64,000 nucleotides of DNA from an uncultured Bacteroidota bacterium (GTDB lineage: Bacteria > Bacteroidota > Bacteroidia > Chitinophagales > Chitinophagaceae), in the NCBI GenBank assembly GCA_946479615.1, contig CAMLGR010000005.1:1-64000 (forward strand), in the 5' to 3' direction. A program made the translations under genes and the position numbers. Shown here in pieces: positions 1-8,770 of the stretch. The notes under the pieces are model-generated. The model saw nothing but the letters and a program-made list of their open reading frames with translations, was not told where the DNA came from and searched no databases. How positions within the stretch are numbered: the first letter of the stretch is position 1; each line of letters begins with the position of its first letter.

Positions 1-120
1 CCCAAGAACAATATGAAAATCAGCCTGGTGACATCCGGGCGGGGCTTTGAAATGAATGAAGAAATGATCCATTTCCTGGAAGAAAAACCGGAACTGGAAG
101 TACAGGTGTTAACAAACTGA
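1..120 (+). CDS. dnaE: DNA polymerase III alpha subunit, C-terminal end (partial)
   Basis: An open frame enters from the left edge and stops with TGA at 118-120, leaving 39 residues that end in ELEVQVLTN. The tail (KISLVTSGRGFEMNEE, then EEMIHFLEE) resembles the extreme C-terminus of Bacteroidota DnaE, the replicative polymerase catalytic subunit. In this phylum a thioredoxin gene very often lies directly downstream of dnaE, which is the arrangement here. The assignment rests on that synteny and a short, weakly conserved tail. Another large cytoplasmic protein cannot be excluded. Confidence 0.55.
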   Translation, partial: PKNNMKISLVTSGRGFEMNEEMIHFLEEKPELEVQVLTN

Positions 121-249
121 TAAAGGGTGACGTTTTAACAGGCAGGTGAATAATAGCTCTTTCTTTAATGCTTTCAGTAACAAGTTAATCAACAGGTGTG
201 TAAAAGGCTGACAGAAAGAATGGCAAGTTTTACACAACTTTATGTCAAC

Positions 250-281
250 ATTGCCTGTTAATTATAACGGACTTAAATTTG
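250..281 (+). promoter_or_regulatory. Bacteroidota-type promoter for trxA
   Basis: The -7 element TAAATTTG at 274-281 matches TAnnTTTG exactly. An ATTG at 250-253 sits 20 bases upstream, where the -33 TTG/TTTG element belongs. The start codon at 319 follows 37 bases later. This suggests trxA has its own promoter in addition to any read-through from dnaE. Confidence 0.6.
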
Positions 282-318
282 CACTCCTTAGGCATAAACT
301 AAAATTAAAATTCATAAA

Positions 319-636
319 ATGGCAAAAGAATTCAATGATGGAAACTTCCAGGCTGATGTGCTGGCTTCTGATAAACTGACGGTGGTGGATTTCTGGGCAG
401 AATGGTGTGGACCCTGCCGCGCTATCGGGCCGGTTATCGAAGAACTTTCTAAAGAGTATGATGGGAAAGTAAATGTGGGAAAAGTAAACGTGGATAATAA
501 CCCGCAGGTATCTATGAACTATGGTATCACTTCTATTCCTGCGATCCTGTTCATTAAAAATGGCCAGGTGGTTGACAAACTGGTAGGTGCACAACCAAAA
601 GGAAATTTTGTAAAAAAAATCGAAGCGCACATATAA
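319..636 (+). CDS. trxA: thioredoxin
   Basis: This 105-residue cytoplasmic protein carries the thioredoxin active site WCGPC at residues 29-33, preceded by VVDFWAEW, and the cis-proline segment TSIPAI. Length and motif order match a classical thioredoxin with no signal peptide or extra domain. It reduces protein disulfides using electrons from thioredoxin reductase. It has its own promoter and is followed at once by a strong intrinsic terminator, so it is probably a single-gene transcript. The ATG is preceded by an A-rich leader rather than a Shine-Dalgarno site, as is usual in the phylum. Confidence 0.97.
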   Translation: MAKEFNDGNFQADVLASDKLTVVDFWAEWCGPCRAIGPVIEELSKEYDGKVNVGKVNVDNNPQVSMNYGITSIPAILFIKNGQVVDKLVGAQPKGNFVKKIEAHI

Positions 637-655
637 GTTTCCATTGAAAAAAATT

Positions 656-687
656 AGCCCCGGAGATAAATTCTCCGGGGCTTTTTT
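656..687 (+). terminator. intrinsic terminator of trxA
   Basis: A perfect 11-bp GC-rich stem, AGCCCCGGAGA at 656-666 and its complement at 672-682, has a 5-base loop and a run of T. It lies 20 bases after the trxA stop codon. Confidence 0.92.
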
Positions 688-712
688 ATGGCTGTTATAC
701 TAGTAGTGATTT

Positions 713-800
713 GATTCGCCCATGGTTGAAACCATGGGCGAATCAGCATTATAGTAATGGGAAATAAATCTGGTGCATTGCCTATGGTTTTAACCATGGG
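713..800. repeat. pair of REP-like palindromes
   Basis: A perfect 15-bp palindrome (arms GATTCGCCCATGGTT at 713-727 and its complement at 730-744, 2-base loop) is followed 36 bases later by a second at 781-800 with the same core (CCTATGGTT/AACCATGGG, one G-U type mismatch). Both contain the core CCATGGTT. They lie between convergent genes, after the trxA terminator and before the end of the minus-strand nucleoside permease. Two related short palindromes at close spacing is the layout of REP or REPIN elements. No RAYT transposase is in the window. Confidence 0.7.
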
Positions 801-831
801 TAAAAGAAAGCATCATTATAATCAGAATTCA

Positions 832-2082
832 TTAATGATTCACTTCTGTCCTGATCATCGGATCATGCTTATACCGGAATACTAACGGGAAAACAATCGC
901 CAGCACCAATGCATAGCCGGCAAAGATCATCCATACCGTTTTCCAATCAGTAACTTCCGCAACAGTATAATGTTCCACTATCCATCCACTACCATAGCTA
1001 CCGATAATAGCACCAATACCGTTTGTCATCAGCATAAATAATCCCTGCGCACTGGCCCTGATATGTCTTGGAGCCTCTTTTTCTACAAACAAGGAGCCGG
1101 AGATATTAAAGAAATCAAAGGCCATTCCATAAATAATCATAGATAACACGAGCAGGGGCAATCCTGTTCCCGGATCACCGATGCCAAATAATCCAAAACG
1201 GAATACCCAGGCAATGATACTCATGAGCATTACTTTCTTGATACCAAACCTTCCCAGGAAAAAAGGAATGGTAAGAATAAATAAAGTCTCTGAAATCTGG
1301 GAAATGGAAATAAGAATATTGGGATGCTTTACCCCAAACGTATCCTTATAAATATCTGTGAATTTAAAATGATCCAGGAAAGGAACTCCCCATTGGTTAG
1401 TGATCTGCAAAGCCCCACCGAGGAACATAGCGAATAAAAAGAAGACCAGCATTTTTCTTTGTTTAAAAAGAATAAATGCATCGAGCCCGAGTGTTGATGA
1501 TAATGATTTTTTCTCACCACCCGCAGCAGCTGGCGGACAAGCCGGCATCGTCAGCGAATATAAACCCATTGCCAGTGAAGCCCCGGCAGCAAATACGAGT
1601 TGAGTAGAACTTAATGTCCAGTGCATCAGATCCACGAACCACATGGCACAAATAAACCCGATCGTTCCCCATACGCGTATCGGCGGAAAGATTTTTTGTG
1701 TATCATACCCTTTGGTATGTAAAACGATATAAGAAACAGTATTATTCAGGGCGATAGTAGGCATATAGGCCATACAGACCAGCAACATTACCCACACCAT
1801 TTTATCAGGATCAGTTACTGTAGAGGCCCAGTACAGTGCAAAAGCCCCGAGAATATGACTTAATCCAAGTACCCGTTCTGCATTTAACCAGCGATCGGCA
1901 ACGATCCCTAATAGTGTAGGCATAAACAAGGAAGCAAACCCCATGGTAGCAAACACAGCTCCTATCTTATCGCCGGGAAAATGCAGGGTACCGTACATAT
2001 ATCCACCCAGGGATGTCAGGTATGAACCCCACACAAAAAATTGCAGGAAATTCAATACCGTCAGGCGAAACTTGATATTCAT
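832..2082 (-). CDS. nupG: nucleoside:H+ symporter, NupG family
   Basis: This 416-residue inner-membrane protein has about 12 hydrophobic segments and matches E. coli NupG nearly end to end as remembered. Shared landmarks are FLQFFVWGSYLTSLGGYM near the start, MPTLLGIVADRWL, PPIRVWGTIGFI, GLDAFILFK, ISISQISETLFILTIPFFL and AFDFFNISGSLFVEKE. The length also agrees (NupG is 418). The family imports purine and pyrimidine nucleosides with protons. It stands alone, convergent with trxA and divergent from mqnE. Substrate range is inferred from the family. Assignment to nucleoside permeases is firm. Confidence 0.93.
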   Translation of the reverse strand: MNIKFRLTVLNFLQFFVWGSYLTSLGGYMYGTLHFPGDKIGAVFATMGFASLFMPTLLGIVADRWLNAERVLGLSHILGAFALYWASTVTDPDKMVWVMLLVCMAYMPTIALNNTVSYIVLHTKGYDTQKIFPPIRVWGTIGFICAMWFVDLMHWTLSSTQLVFAAGASLAMGLYSLTMPACPPAAAGGEKKSLSSTLGLDAFILFKQRKMLVFFLFAMFLGGALQITNQWGVPFLDHFKFTDIYKDTFGVKHPNILISISQISETLFILTIPFFLGRFGIKKVMLMSIIAWVFRFGLFGIGDPGTGLPLLVLSMIIYGMAFDFFNISGSLFVEKEAPRHIRASAQGLFMLMTNGIGAIIGSYGSGWIVEHYTVAEVTDWKTVWMIFAGYALVLAIVFPLVFRYKHDPMIRTEVNH

Positions 2083-2138
2083 GATGCAGTTGTTTTATAA
2101 TAATAAGCCCCGAACCCGGGCAGACAGATAAGGGAAGA

Positions 2139-2250
2139 TAAGAAATGTAACATGTAAAACCACAAAATCCAAAATGTAAAAGTTATCGTCAATAAAGCTG
2201 TTTTCCCTTTACATTTTAGATTTTACATTCTGCATTTTACATTTCTTACT
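2139..2250. repeat. imperfect inverted repeat of TTTTACATTT words
   Basis: The left arm (about 2140-2181, AAGAAATGTAACATGTAAAA and onward) is complementary, with scattered mismatches and small gaps, to the right arm (about 2209-2249, ending TTTTACATTTCTTA). Both arms are themselves built from the recurring word TTTTACATTT or its complement. It occupies the space between the divergent nupG and mqnE genes, just upstream of the mqnE -7 element. Confidence 0.7.
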
Positions 2251-2257
2251 ACCTTTG
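2250..2257 (+). promoter_or_regulatory. -7 promoter element of mqnE
   Basis: TACCTTTG matches TAnnTTTG exactly. It lies 27 bases before the ATG at 2285. It covers the TTG at 2255 that would extend the frame upstream, so the transcript should begin after that TTG. No convincing -33 TTG was seen at the right spacing. Confidence 0.5.
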
Positions 2258-2284
2258 CCGGTGGATCACATTATCTATTTATCT

Positions 2285-3442
2285 ATGCCCGAAGTTTTAG
2301 CATCCTCTTTAATAACCAGCGCACATACCGATAAAGCCCTTTCCGCTATCGCTGATAAAGCAAGAAACAATCAACGCATAACCGACGAAGACGCCCTGGT
2401 GCTTTTTGAAAAAGGTTCCCTATCCTTATTGGGTTCACTGGCCAACTCTGTCCGTGAACGATTGCACGGGGATATCACCTATTTCAACCGCAACTTTCAT
2501 ATCGAACCCACCAATGTCTGTGTTTTTTCCTGTCATTTCTGTTCCTATAGCCGCCTGTATGCGCACCGGGATGAAGGCTGGGAACTGACGATGCAGCAAA
2601 TGCTGGATATCGTTAAAAGCTATGATGGCAAACCCGTCACAGAAGTGCATATTGTAGGGGGTGTGCATCCCAAAATGAACCTTGAATTTTTCGCGGAATT
2701 ATTACGCAATATAAAAACACACAGACCGGAACTTCATATCAAAGGATTCACAGCCGTAGAACTCGATTATATGTTCCGCAAGGCAAAAATGAGCATTGAC
2801 CAGGGTATGCAATACCTGCATGAAGCGGGGCTTGATTCATTACCCGGTGGTGGCGCCGAGATATTCGCTCCCGAGATCCGCGAACAGATCAGTGCCGATA
2901 AAGTAGATGCGGAAGGATGGCTACAGATCCATGAAGCGGCCCATAAACTGGGCATGCATAGCAATGCCACCATGCTATATGGTCACCTGGAGAAATATGA
3001 ACACCGGGTTGATCACATGAGAAGACTGAGAGAACTACAGGATAAAACAAAAGGTTTCAACACGTTTATCCCGCTGAAGTTCCGCAATAAGCAAAATGAC
3101 ATGAGCCATGTGCCTGAATCCACGCTGATAGAAGACATGAAAATGTATGCCGTGGCCAGGATATATATGGATAATTTCCCTCACCTGAAAGCCTACTGGC
3201 CCATGCTGGGAAGACAAAATGCACAGCTTAGCCTCTCCTTCGGTGTGAACGATATCGACGGCACTATTGACGATACTACTAAAATATACTCTATGGCCGG
3301 CTCGGAAGAGCAAACCCCTTCCATGAATACAGCCCAGCTTGTCACCCTGATCAAACAGGCCCGCCGGAAACCGGTCGAAAGAGGAACCCTTTATAATGTC
3401 ATCCGGGATTATACGGATACAGACCCGCAGTCGCTTAATTAG
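2285..3442 (+). CDS. mqnE: aminofutalosine synthase (radical SAM)
   Basis: This 385-residue radical SAM enzyme has the cluster-binding CxxxCxxC at residues 79, 83 and 86 (CVFSCHFCSYSR) and the family signature LPGGGAEIF near residue 190. MqnE-type landmarks are AYWPMLG, GVNDIDGTIDDTTKIYSMAG and an RDYT-like C-terminus. MqnE joins 3-[(1-carboxyvinyl)oxy]benzoate to SAM-derived adenosine to make aminofutalosine in the alternative menaquinone pathway. The ATG at 2285 is preferred over a TTG at 2255 because the latter overlaps the promoter -7 element. CofG, CofH and MqnC are relatives, but the IDDTTKI segment favours MqnE. No other menaquinone gene is adjacent. Confidence 0.9.
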   Translation: MPEVLASSLITSAHTDKALSAIADKARNNQRITDEDALVLFEKGSLSLLGSLANSVRERLHGDITYFNRNFHIEPTNVCVFSCHFCSYSRLYAHRDEGWELTMQQMLDIVKSYDGKPVTEVHIVGGVHPKMNLEFFAELLRNIKTHRPELHIKGFTAVELDYMFRKAKMSIDQGMQYLHEAGLDSLPGGGAEIFAPEIREQISADKVDAEGWLQIHEAAHKLGMHSNATMLYGHLEKYEHRVDHMRRLRELQDKTKGFNTFIPLKFRNKQNDMSHVPESTLIEDMKMYAVARIYMDNFPHLKAYWPMLGRQNAQLSLSFGVNDIDGTIDDTTKIYSMAGSEEQTPSMNTAQLVTLIKQARRKPVERGTLYNVIRDYTDTDPQSLN

Positions 3443-3484
3443 TAAGAGTTTCTATTTAGGTGGTAGCTGGCAGATAGTGGGACG

Positions 3485-3524
3485 GTTAAATTCATAATTC
3501 ATAATTATGAATTATGAATTTAAC
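3485..3524. repeat. perfect 40-bp palindrome of ATTCATAATT words
   Basis: Positions 3485-3504 (GTTAAATTCATAATTCATAA) are exactly complementary to 3505-3524 with no spacer. The arm repeats the word ATTCATA. It lies between mqnE and the CBS gene, both plus strand. The core recurs inside the palindrome at 28079-28135 and in imperfect form near 4065-4157. Confidence 0.9.
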
Positions 3525-3607
3525 CCAAAACTTAGCCCCCTCCCTCTCATAAATATATTTTCCCTCCTCTTTATTTATTTGTAAATTCAATTCCAAACGA
3601 TTGACAT

Positions 3608-4036
3608 ATGAATAAAGTCTCTGCCATTCTTGCCAGGAAAGGTGTAAACATTGTTGTCGTATCACCTGATATCTCGGTGCTGGATGCACTGAAGATCATG
3701 GCTGAAAAAAATATTGGCTCTGTTGTCGTAATGGACCAGGGCAAATACCTTGGTATCGTCACCGAGAGAGATTACTCCCGCAAAGTAGCCCTGAAAGGGA
3801 AACATTCCATTGCCACTTCTGTCGCAGAGATCATGTCGGCCGATTGCCCGCCGATCAGTCCCGATGACCGCGTAGAACATTGCATGGCGCTGATGTCGGA
3901 AAAGAATATCCGCTATTTACCTGTATTTGAAAATGACCAGCTTGCAGGTATCATATCCATGAGTGATGTAGTAAAAGAAACAATCCTCGCGCAGAAAGAA
4001 ACGATCAGTCACCTGGAGAGTTATATACACGGATAA
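3608..4036 (+). CDS. CBS-domain pair protein
   Basis: This 142-residue soluble protein consists almost entirely of two CBS motifs, about residues 8-62 and 78-133. Each ends with the typical GIVTERD or GIISMSD strand-turn (YLGIVTERDYSRKV, LAGIISMSDVVKE). Stand-alone CBS pairs bind adenine nucleotides and act as energy sensors or regulators. The target cannot be read from sequence, and neither neighbour (mqnE upstream, L-serine dehydratase convergent downstream) points to one. Length is normal for stand-alone CBS pairs. Confidence 0.9.
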   Translation: MNKVSAILARKGVNIVVVSPDISVLDALKIMAEKNIGSVVVMDQGKYLGIVTERDYSRKVALKGKHSIATSVAEIMSADCPPISPDDRVEHCMALMSEKNIRYLPVFENDQLAGIISMSDVVKETILAQKETISHLESYIHG

Positions 4037-4064
4037 GGCCTTTTCCCTAAGGTTTGAGAAATTA

Positions 4065-4157
4065 TTGAATTATGAGTTATAAATTATGATTGTTTACAAG
4101 AAGATATTTCTGATGACATGACCTCATTCATCATTCATAATTATTAATTCATAATTA
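4065..4157. repeat. degenerate inverted repeat of ATTATGA words
   Basis: GAATTATGAGTTATAAATTA at about 4068-4087 is roughly complementary to ATTATTAATTCATAATT ending at 4156. It lies between convergent genes and uses the same word as the palindromes at 3485 and 28079, but pairing is imperfect. Confidence 0.5.
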
Positions 4158-4164
4158 TCTCGGG

Positions 4165-5589
4165 TCAGCATTCCGGCAAACTCAGCGGCACATGAATTGC
4201 CAACCCGCCGTCTGCTGTTTCCTTATACTTATGGCTCATGTCCTGTGCAGTGTCCCACATGGTTTTAATGACTGCATCCAGTGATACTTTTGCAAAATCA
4301 GGTGTGCTTTGCATGGCCAGTTGAGAGGCAGTGATAGCTTTGATAGCACCCATTGTATTTCTTTCGATACAGGGCACCTGCACCAATCCCGCAATCGGGT
4401 CGCAGGTCAATCCCAAATGATGTTCCATCGCAATTTCAGCTGCCATTAATGTCTGGCGCTGGTTACCACCTATCGCTTCTGTTAATGCACCCGCAGCCAT
4501 TGCAGATGAAACACCGATCTCTGCCTGGCAGCCACCCATCGCAGCCGATATGGTAGCGCCTTTTTTGAATATGCTTCCCAGTTCAGATGCGGTAAGCAGG
4601 AAATGAATGATCTTTTCTTCATCCATCTCCAGAAAGACTGTATGATATAATAATACCGATGGGATCACCCCGGCCGCCCCATTGGTTGGCGCTGTAACGA
4701 CCCTGCCGAACGAAGCATTCTCTTCATTAACGGCCAAAGCAAAACAACTTACCCAATCGAGTATGTATTTAAAATCGGTACCGCCTGCACGGATAGCAAC
4801 AAACCATGAATCGATATCATGATAGGCACGTCCTGTCAGTAATTTTTTATTCAACCCTGCCGCCCTGCGCGTTACATTCAATCCGCCGGGCAATAAGCCT
4901 TCCGTATGACAACCCCGCCAGGCGCATTCTTTCATCACTCTCCATATATTCAATACACCGGCTCTTGTTTCCGCTTCGCTGCGCCAGGCATTTTCATTTT
5001 CCAAAACCACTTCATGTATTGAAAGACCAGTCTTGCGGCACCAATGCAGGAGATCCTCAGCCGTATTGACCGGGAAAGGCAATTGTACCTTCTTTTTTTC
5101 AATAGCTGTTTCTCCTTCTTTTTTGACAAACCCGCCACCGATAGAATACCAGGTCTCCGCCAGTGTATCTTCATTCTTTAATGTAACGAGAAAGGTCAGT
5201 GCATTGGGATGATAAGGAAGTGTTTCGGACATCAGGAATTCAATGTCTTCCCGCGCATCGAATTCTACTTCATGCAAACCGGCGAGCACCAGTTCATGCA
5301 TATGGCTGATATCGGCGATCTTGGCATCGATATTATTTACATCGAATGTAACGGGATCATCGCCGCTAAGACCTAATTGTACAGCGATATCGGTACCATG
5401 TCCTTTTCCTGTTTTCGCCAGTGAGCCATAGAGCAACACTTTTATTTCCTTTACCTCGTATAATATTTTCCTGGTGACCAGTGTTTGTAAAAAATGTTGT
5501 GCAGCGCGCCAGGGACCCAGTGTATGTGAACTGGAAGGCCCGATGCCTATTTTAAACATATCGAAGACGGAAATAGGTTCGTATGACAA
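4165..5589 (-). CDS. sdaA: L-serine ammonia-lyase, iron-sulfur type, single chain
   Basis: The 474 residues cover both the beta domain ([16 protein letters not shown] at about 15-30) and the alpha domain of 4Fe-4S L-serine dehydratase, as in the fused bacterial type. The alpha domain shows [37 protein letters not shown] and [18 protein letters not shown], whose cysteines supply cluster ligands. The enzyme deaminates L-serine to pyruvate and ammonia. The frame begins with TTG at 5587-5589. The next in-frame ATG, ten codons in, would cut into the conserved VFDMFKIG segment, so TTG is preferred. It is convergent with the CBS gene. Confidence 0.93.
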   Translation of the reverse strand: MSYEPISVFDMFKIGIGPSSSHTLGPWRAAQHFLQTLVTRKILYEVKEIKVLLYGSLAKTGKGHGTDIAVQLGLSGDDPVTFDVNNIDAKIADISHMHELVLAGLHEVEFDAREDIEFLMSETLPYHPNALTFLVTLKNEDTLAETWYSIGGGFVKKEGETAIEKKKVQLPFPVNTAEDLLHWCRKTGLSIHEVVLENENAWRSEAETRAGVLNIWRVMKECAWRGCHTEGLLPGGLNVTRRAAGLNKKLLTGRAYHDIDSWFVAIRAGGTDFKYILDWVSCFALAVNEENASFGRVVTAPTNGAAGVIPSVLLYHTVFLEMDEEKIIHFLLTASELGSIFKKGATISAAMGGCQAEIGVSSAMAAGALTEAIGGNQRQTLMAAEIAMEHHLGLTCDPIAGLVQVPCIERNTMGAIKAITASQLAMQSTPDFAKVSLDAVIKTMWDTAQDMSHKYKETADGGLAIHVPLSLPEC

Positions 5590-5620
5590 GGTTACCTGAT
5601 TTGAGCAACGAAAGTAATTA

Positions 5621-5644
5621 AAAACCCCGGGCTCTTGCCCGGGG
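5621..5644 (-). terminator. intrinsic terminator of the FKBP gene
   Basis: Read on the minus strand, a perfect 8-bp stem CCCCGGGC/GCCCGGGG (5625-5632 and 5637-5644) with a 4-base loop is followed by TTTT. It lies 22 bases beyond the FKBP stop codon and just upstream of the sdaA start. Confidence 0.88.
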
Positions 5645-5666
5645 CCATAGCAGATAGTATTGGCTT

Positions 5667-6143
5667 CTATTGTACGTCCACCAACTGGACATCAAAATAA
5701 AGTATGCTGTTTCCCGGCAATCCTTTGTAAGGTTCACAACCATATCCCAGCGCAGAAGGAATGATCAGTTTGATACGGCCGCCTTTTTTGATAAGTGGTA
5801 TTCCTACTCTCCATCCTTCAATGAACCCGGATAACATCAGACCGGTGGTATTGGGCAGGTCCTTGTGGTCAAAAACCGTCCCGTCCAGCAGTTTGCCGAT
5901 ATATGTGATAAAAATCTTAGAGTTCAGCGTAGGCGTTACCCCGCTTCCCGAATCAATGACCTGGTAAAAAAGACCGCTTGAATGGGCTGTTACAGGTATG
6001 CTGTTCGCTGCAGCAAAAGCAATGATCTCAGGTGCCTCGTTACCAGGCGGATTCGGATCACAACCGTTTTTAGAACACCGTCCGTTTAAAAGGATGATCA
6101 ATGTACATACAAAGGGCAACAGGATAAGTCGTCTTACGGTCAT
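5667..6143 (-). CDS. FKBP-type peptidyl-prolyl isomerase, exported
   Basis: This 158-residue protein has an N-terminal hydrophobic export signal ending near a cysteine ([11 protein letters not shown]) and a single C-terminal FKBP domain. Family marks are [42 protein letters not shown] and a final [12 protein letters not shown] strand. Such proteins catalyse proline isomerisation during folding of periplasmic or outer-membrane proteins. The cysteine suggests lipid attachment, but arginine just before it is atypical of a lipobox, so anchoring is uncertain. It has its own terminator and may be cotranscribed with the small membrane protein gene 71 bases upstream. Confidence 0.88.
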   Translation of the reverse strand: MTVRRLILLPFVCTLIILLNGRCSKNGCDPNPPGNEAPEIIAFAAANSIPVTAHSSGLFYQVIDSGSGVTPTLNSKIFITYIGKLLDGTVFDHKDLPNTTGLMLSGFIEGWRVGIPLIKKGGRIKLIIPSALGYGCEPYKGLPGNSILYFDVQLVDVQ

Positions 6144-6214
6144 CGATGATAGTTATAAATATCGGCTGCAGGTAAGACAAGGAATCATCCGGGTATGCTG
6201 CAAAAGTGGATAAG

Positions 6215-6529
6215 TCAGGGTTTATCTTTTTTTGCCAGTAATTCTTTGTATTGCTGTTCCTGTTGCTCCCATTTATGACGTACGGAAAATACCGTCGTAA
6301 AAACAACAATAAGAATAGCGGCAATAACGATAACGAGGATCAGTGATGAATTGGATCGCATCTCCATATCAGCCCTTTTATACCAGCCGGAGAGGGAACT
6401 GATGACAATAGCACCTACAAGCAGGAAGGATAAGGGCAGACCGATCCACAATTGCTTTATCACCTGGCGGCGGCGGAGACGGTTGGCCTCCCAGTACCTG
6501 ATAAATTTCTCCTCTTCCTTTGTAAGCAT
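6215..6529 (-). CDS. small two-helix membrane protein, unknown function
   Basis: The 104 residues begin with a charged, basic segment (KEEEKFIRYWEANRLRRRQVIKQ), then a hydrophobic helix at about 28-47, a short polar loop, a second helix at about 63-82, and a charged coiled-coil-like tail (WEQQEQQYKELLAKK). No named family was recognised. Similar short proteins are common in Chitinophagaceae genomes as far as memory serves. It lies upstream of the FKBP gene on the same strand and divergent from the HU/SPOR gene at 6615. Confidence 0.75.
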   Translation of the reverse strand: MLTKEEEKFIRYWEANRLRRRQVIKQLWIGLPLSFLLVGAIVISSLSGWYKRADMEMRSNSSLILVIVIAAILIVVFTTVFSVRHKWEQQEQQYKELLAKKDKP

Positions 6530-6614
6530 TAGGTTGCAAAATTAAATCATATCAACATGATACTTGCAACAGCCATCCAAATTATTTATATTGTGGTTAC
6601 AATAATTTCAGACC

Positions 6615-7490
6615 GTGAAATTAACATCCTTACTGGCCCAATATCTATACAAAAACCACCGGCTTGACTTACCAGGTATCGGTACTTTTCTATTGGATCC
6701 ATCCACCATTTCCGCTGTAGAAAACAGCAAACAACGATCAACCCTTCTGGATGGCATTACCTTTAAAAGTGATCCAGCCATCAAAGAATCTCCCGATCTT
6801 ATCGCGTTTATCTCTTCCCAGACCGGGAAAATGAAACCGCTGGCCCAGGCCGACCTGGAATCGCATATTCAGCTGATACAACAATTTCTTAACCTTGGCA
6901 AGCCGTTTACTTTTGAAGGCATCGGCACCATCATCAAAAAGAAACAGGGCGAGTATGAATTCAGCAGCCTGTCTGTTCCTACCGAAAAGATAAAAGAACT
7001 CAAAACAAAAGAACCTACCAGCGTTACACTCGAAGAATCCGCTTCCAAAGAATATGAATCATTTCTTTCTTCTCCCAAAACAACGATCGGATGGAGAAGA
7101 CCTGTTATTGCCTTATTAGTGATTGCAGGTATCGGCCTGGCTGTATGGGGCGGGTATACTATTTCAAAAAATGCAGCGGCTAATGATACCACCGAAACCG
7201 GCGCCGTTACCGAACCAGCTCCCACCCAACCGGATACCACAACGATTCAACCTGCACCCGTAAAACAGAAGGATTATAAATATGTATTGCAGGTATCCCA
7301 GAAACAAACCGCGCTGAGAAGATTCAACCAATTACGTACTAATTTATGGGATGTAAAACTGGAGACGGAAGATTCCGTTAAATACAAACTTTTCCTCCTG
7401 CTCCCCGCACTCAATGCTGATACTACACATGTCCTCGATTCCCTGACAGCCATGACAGGCAAAAAAGTGTATATTGAGCATACTAATTAA
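6615..7490 (+). CDS. HU-CCDC81-like and SPOR-like membrane protein
   Basis: This 291-residue protein has two HU-like segments at the N-terminus. The first is around HRLDLPGIGTFLLDP (15-29) and the second around KPFTFEGIGTIIKKKQGEYE (96-115). The repeated PGIGTF/FEGIGT turn is typical of the bacterial HU-CCDC81 domain. One membrane helix (about 163-183) follows, then a Thr/Pro-rich linker and a SPOR-like C-terminal domain (YKYVLQVSQK at about 221-230 onward) that should lie in the periplasm and could bind peptidoglycan. The start is GTG at 6615. Its stop overlaps the start of the next gene (TAATG). A role at the cell envelope or division site is inferred from the SPOR-like part. Confidence 0.82.
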   Translation: MKLTSLLAQYLYKNHRLDLPGIGTFLLDPSTISAVENSKQRSTLLDGITFKSDPAIKESPDLIAFISSQTGKMKPLAQADLESHIQLIQQFLNLGKPFTFEGIGTIIKKKQGEYEFSSLSVPTEKIKELKTKEPTSVTLEESASKEYESFLSSPKTTIGWRRPVIALLVIAGIGLAVWGGYTISKNAAANDTTETGAVTEPAPTQPDTTTIQPAPVKQKDYKYVLQVSQKQTALRRFNQLRTNLWDVKLETEDSVKYKLFLLLPALNADTTHVLDSLTAMTGKKVYIEHTN

Positions 7491-7996
7491 TGACTACAAC
7501 ACCTGCCGATTTCTGGATCAAACACCTGCATCTCACCCGTCATATCGAAGGCGGATGGTATGGAGAGATCTATCGTTCTGAACTCAGCTTCACGAAAGAT
7601 CAGTTGCCCGTACATTTCAATGGCACCCGTAATGCCTGCACCCATATCTATTTTTTATTACAGAAAGGACAGTTTTCCGCATTTCACCGCATTCATTCCG
7701 ATGAGCTCTGGCACTTTTACTATGGCGATCCGCTCACTGTTTACGAGATCAGTGAAGACGGAATTATGCAGGAACATGTATTAGGCAATGACCTCCCCGC
7801 CGGACAATCATTGTTTTGTCATATCAAAGCAGGAAACTGGTTTGCAGCCAAGGTCAATTCGCGTGGAGACTACGGTTTGGTCGGTTGCACCGTAACACCC
7901 GGATTTGATTTTCTCGATTTTGAAATGGGCAATAAAAATGTATTATTGAAAAGATTCCCGCAGTATAGCTCAATCATCACGCAGTTATCCCTTTGA
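7490..7996 (+). CDS. DUF985 (cupin superfamily) protein
   Basis: The 168-residue protein fits the DUF985 cupin family throughout: HIEGGWYGEIYRS near residue 18, then the metal-site-like stretch with H66, H69, E72 and H75 (FSAFHRIHSDELWHFYYGDP), and a closing GCTVTPGFDFLDFEMG. The family forms small beta-barrels of uncertain function. Some members are described as sugar isomerase or epimerase relatives. It begins with the ATG that overlaps the upstream stop codon, so translation is probably coupled to the HU/SPOR gene. Confidence 0.88.
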   Translation: MTTTPADFWIKHLHLTRHIEGGWYGEIYRSELSFTKDQLPVHFNGTRNACTHIYFLLQKGQFSAFHRIHSDELWHFYYGDPLTVYEISEDGIMQEHVLGNDLPAGQSLFCHIKAGNWFAAKVNSRGDYGLVGCTVTPGFDFLDFEMGNKNVLLKRFPQYSSIITQLSL

Positions 7997-8245
7997 TTTC
8001 TATTATTTGAATGATCCCTGTTCCCATCCCTGTTTCTTTTCCTGGTACCTATTAATATCCCTTCCCTCAGGGTTTTCCTGTATATCGTTACTTCTATAAA
8101 TCTTGTTAACAAGTCCATACTGGCAATAAAATTGATCCTTTATGCAGAAGATTACCGATCAAAGGCTGCTAAACAGTCAGCTGATTGATTTAAAAATTCA
8201 CTTTATTTGCATTTCAAAAAATAAAAATCCGTCAGGAATTACAAT

Positions 8246-8674
8246 ATGGCATTATTAGAAGATCAATTAGTAGTAAAGAAATCCTCCCTACCCAATGCAG
8301 GCAAGGGACTGTTCACCAAAAAAGAAATCCGTAAAGGAACGCCTATCGTAGAATACAAAGGAAAGATCACTACCTGGAAAGAAGTAGATCACGACAAGGG
8401 ATCAAACGGGTATATTTTTTATGTAAAACGCAGTCATGTTATCGATGCGGCGAACCATAAAAAGGCATTGGCCAGGTATGCCAATGATGCCAGGGGCCTG
8501 GAGAAAGTAAAAGGTCTGACCAATAATGCAGAGTACAAAGAAAAAGGTCTGCGTGTGTATATTACTTCAGTAAAAGATATTCCCGCCGGTGCGGAGATCT
8601 TTGTCGATTATGGTAAAGAGTACTGGGATGTGATCCGTCATAACCGGAAGATCGATAAAGCCAACAGCAAGTAA
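8246..8674 (+). CDS. SET-domain protein, lysine methyltransferase-like
   Basis: This 142-residue protein is a bare SET domain. The opening is NAGKGLFTKKEIRKGTPIVE at about 17-36, which matches the G-x-G-L-F-A SAM-binding start. LTNNAEY in the middle stands where NHSC-type segments lie. DIPAGAEIFVDYGKEYW near the end matches the E-L-x-x-D-Y-G motif with its catalytic tyrosine. There is no signal peptide, pre-SET or post-SET cysteine cluster. Members transfer methyl groups to protein lysines. Bacterial substrates are mostly unknown. It sits alone between a cupin gene and a DUF763 gene, with no chromatin-related neighbour. Confidence 0.88.
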   Translation: MALLEDQLVVKKSSLPNAGKGLFTKKEIRKGTPIVEYKGKITTWKEVDHDKGSNGYIFYVKRSHVIDAANHKKALARYANDARGLEKVKGLTNNAEYKEKGLRVYITSVKDIPAGAEIFVDYGKEYWDVIRHNRKIDKANSK

Positions 8675-8770
8675 AGAAAATATATTCTTTTTATTCCAGG
8701 AAGACCAATATGTTTTGCTGAAAAATACAGGACCGAACCAGGATTAATTTTTTCATCCTGTTCCTGAAAT

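Noticed and set aside
713..744. palindrome read as a simple terminator of nupG
   Set aside because: No T-run on the minus strand, and a second related palindrome follows. A REP-like pair explains it better.
2139..2250. direct repeats read as a CRISPR array
   Set aside because: The words are only about 10 bases and arranged as an inverted repeat. There are no regular spacers and no cas gene.
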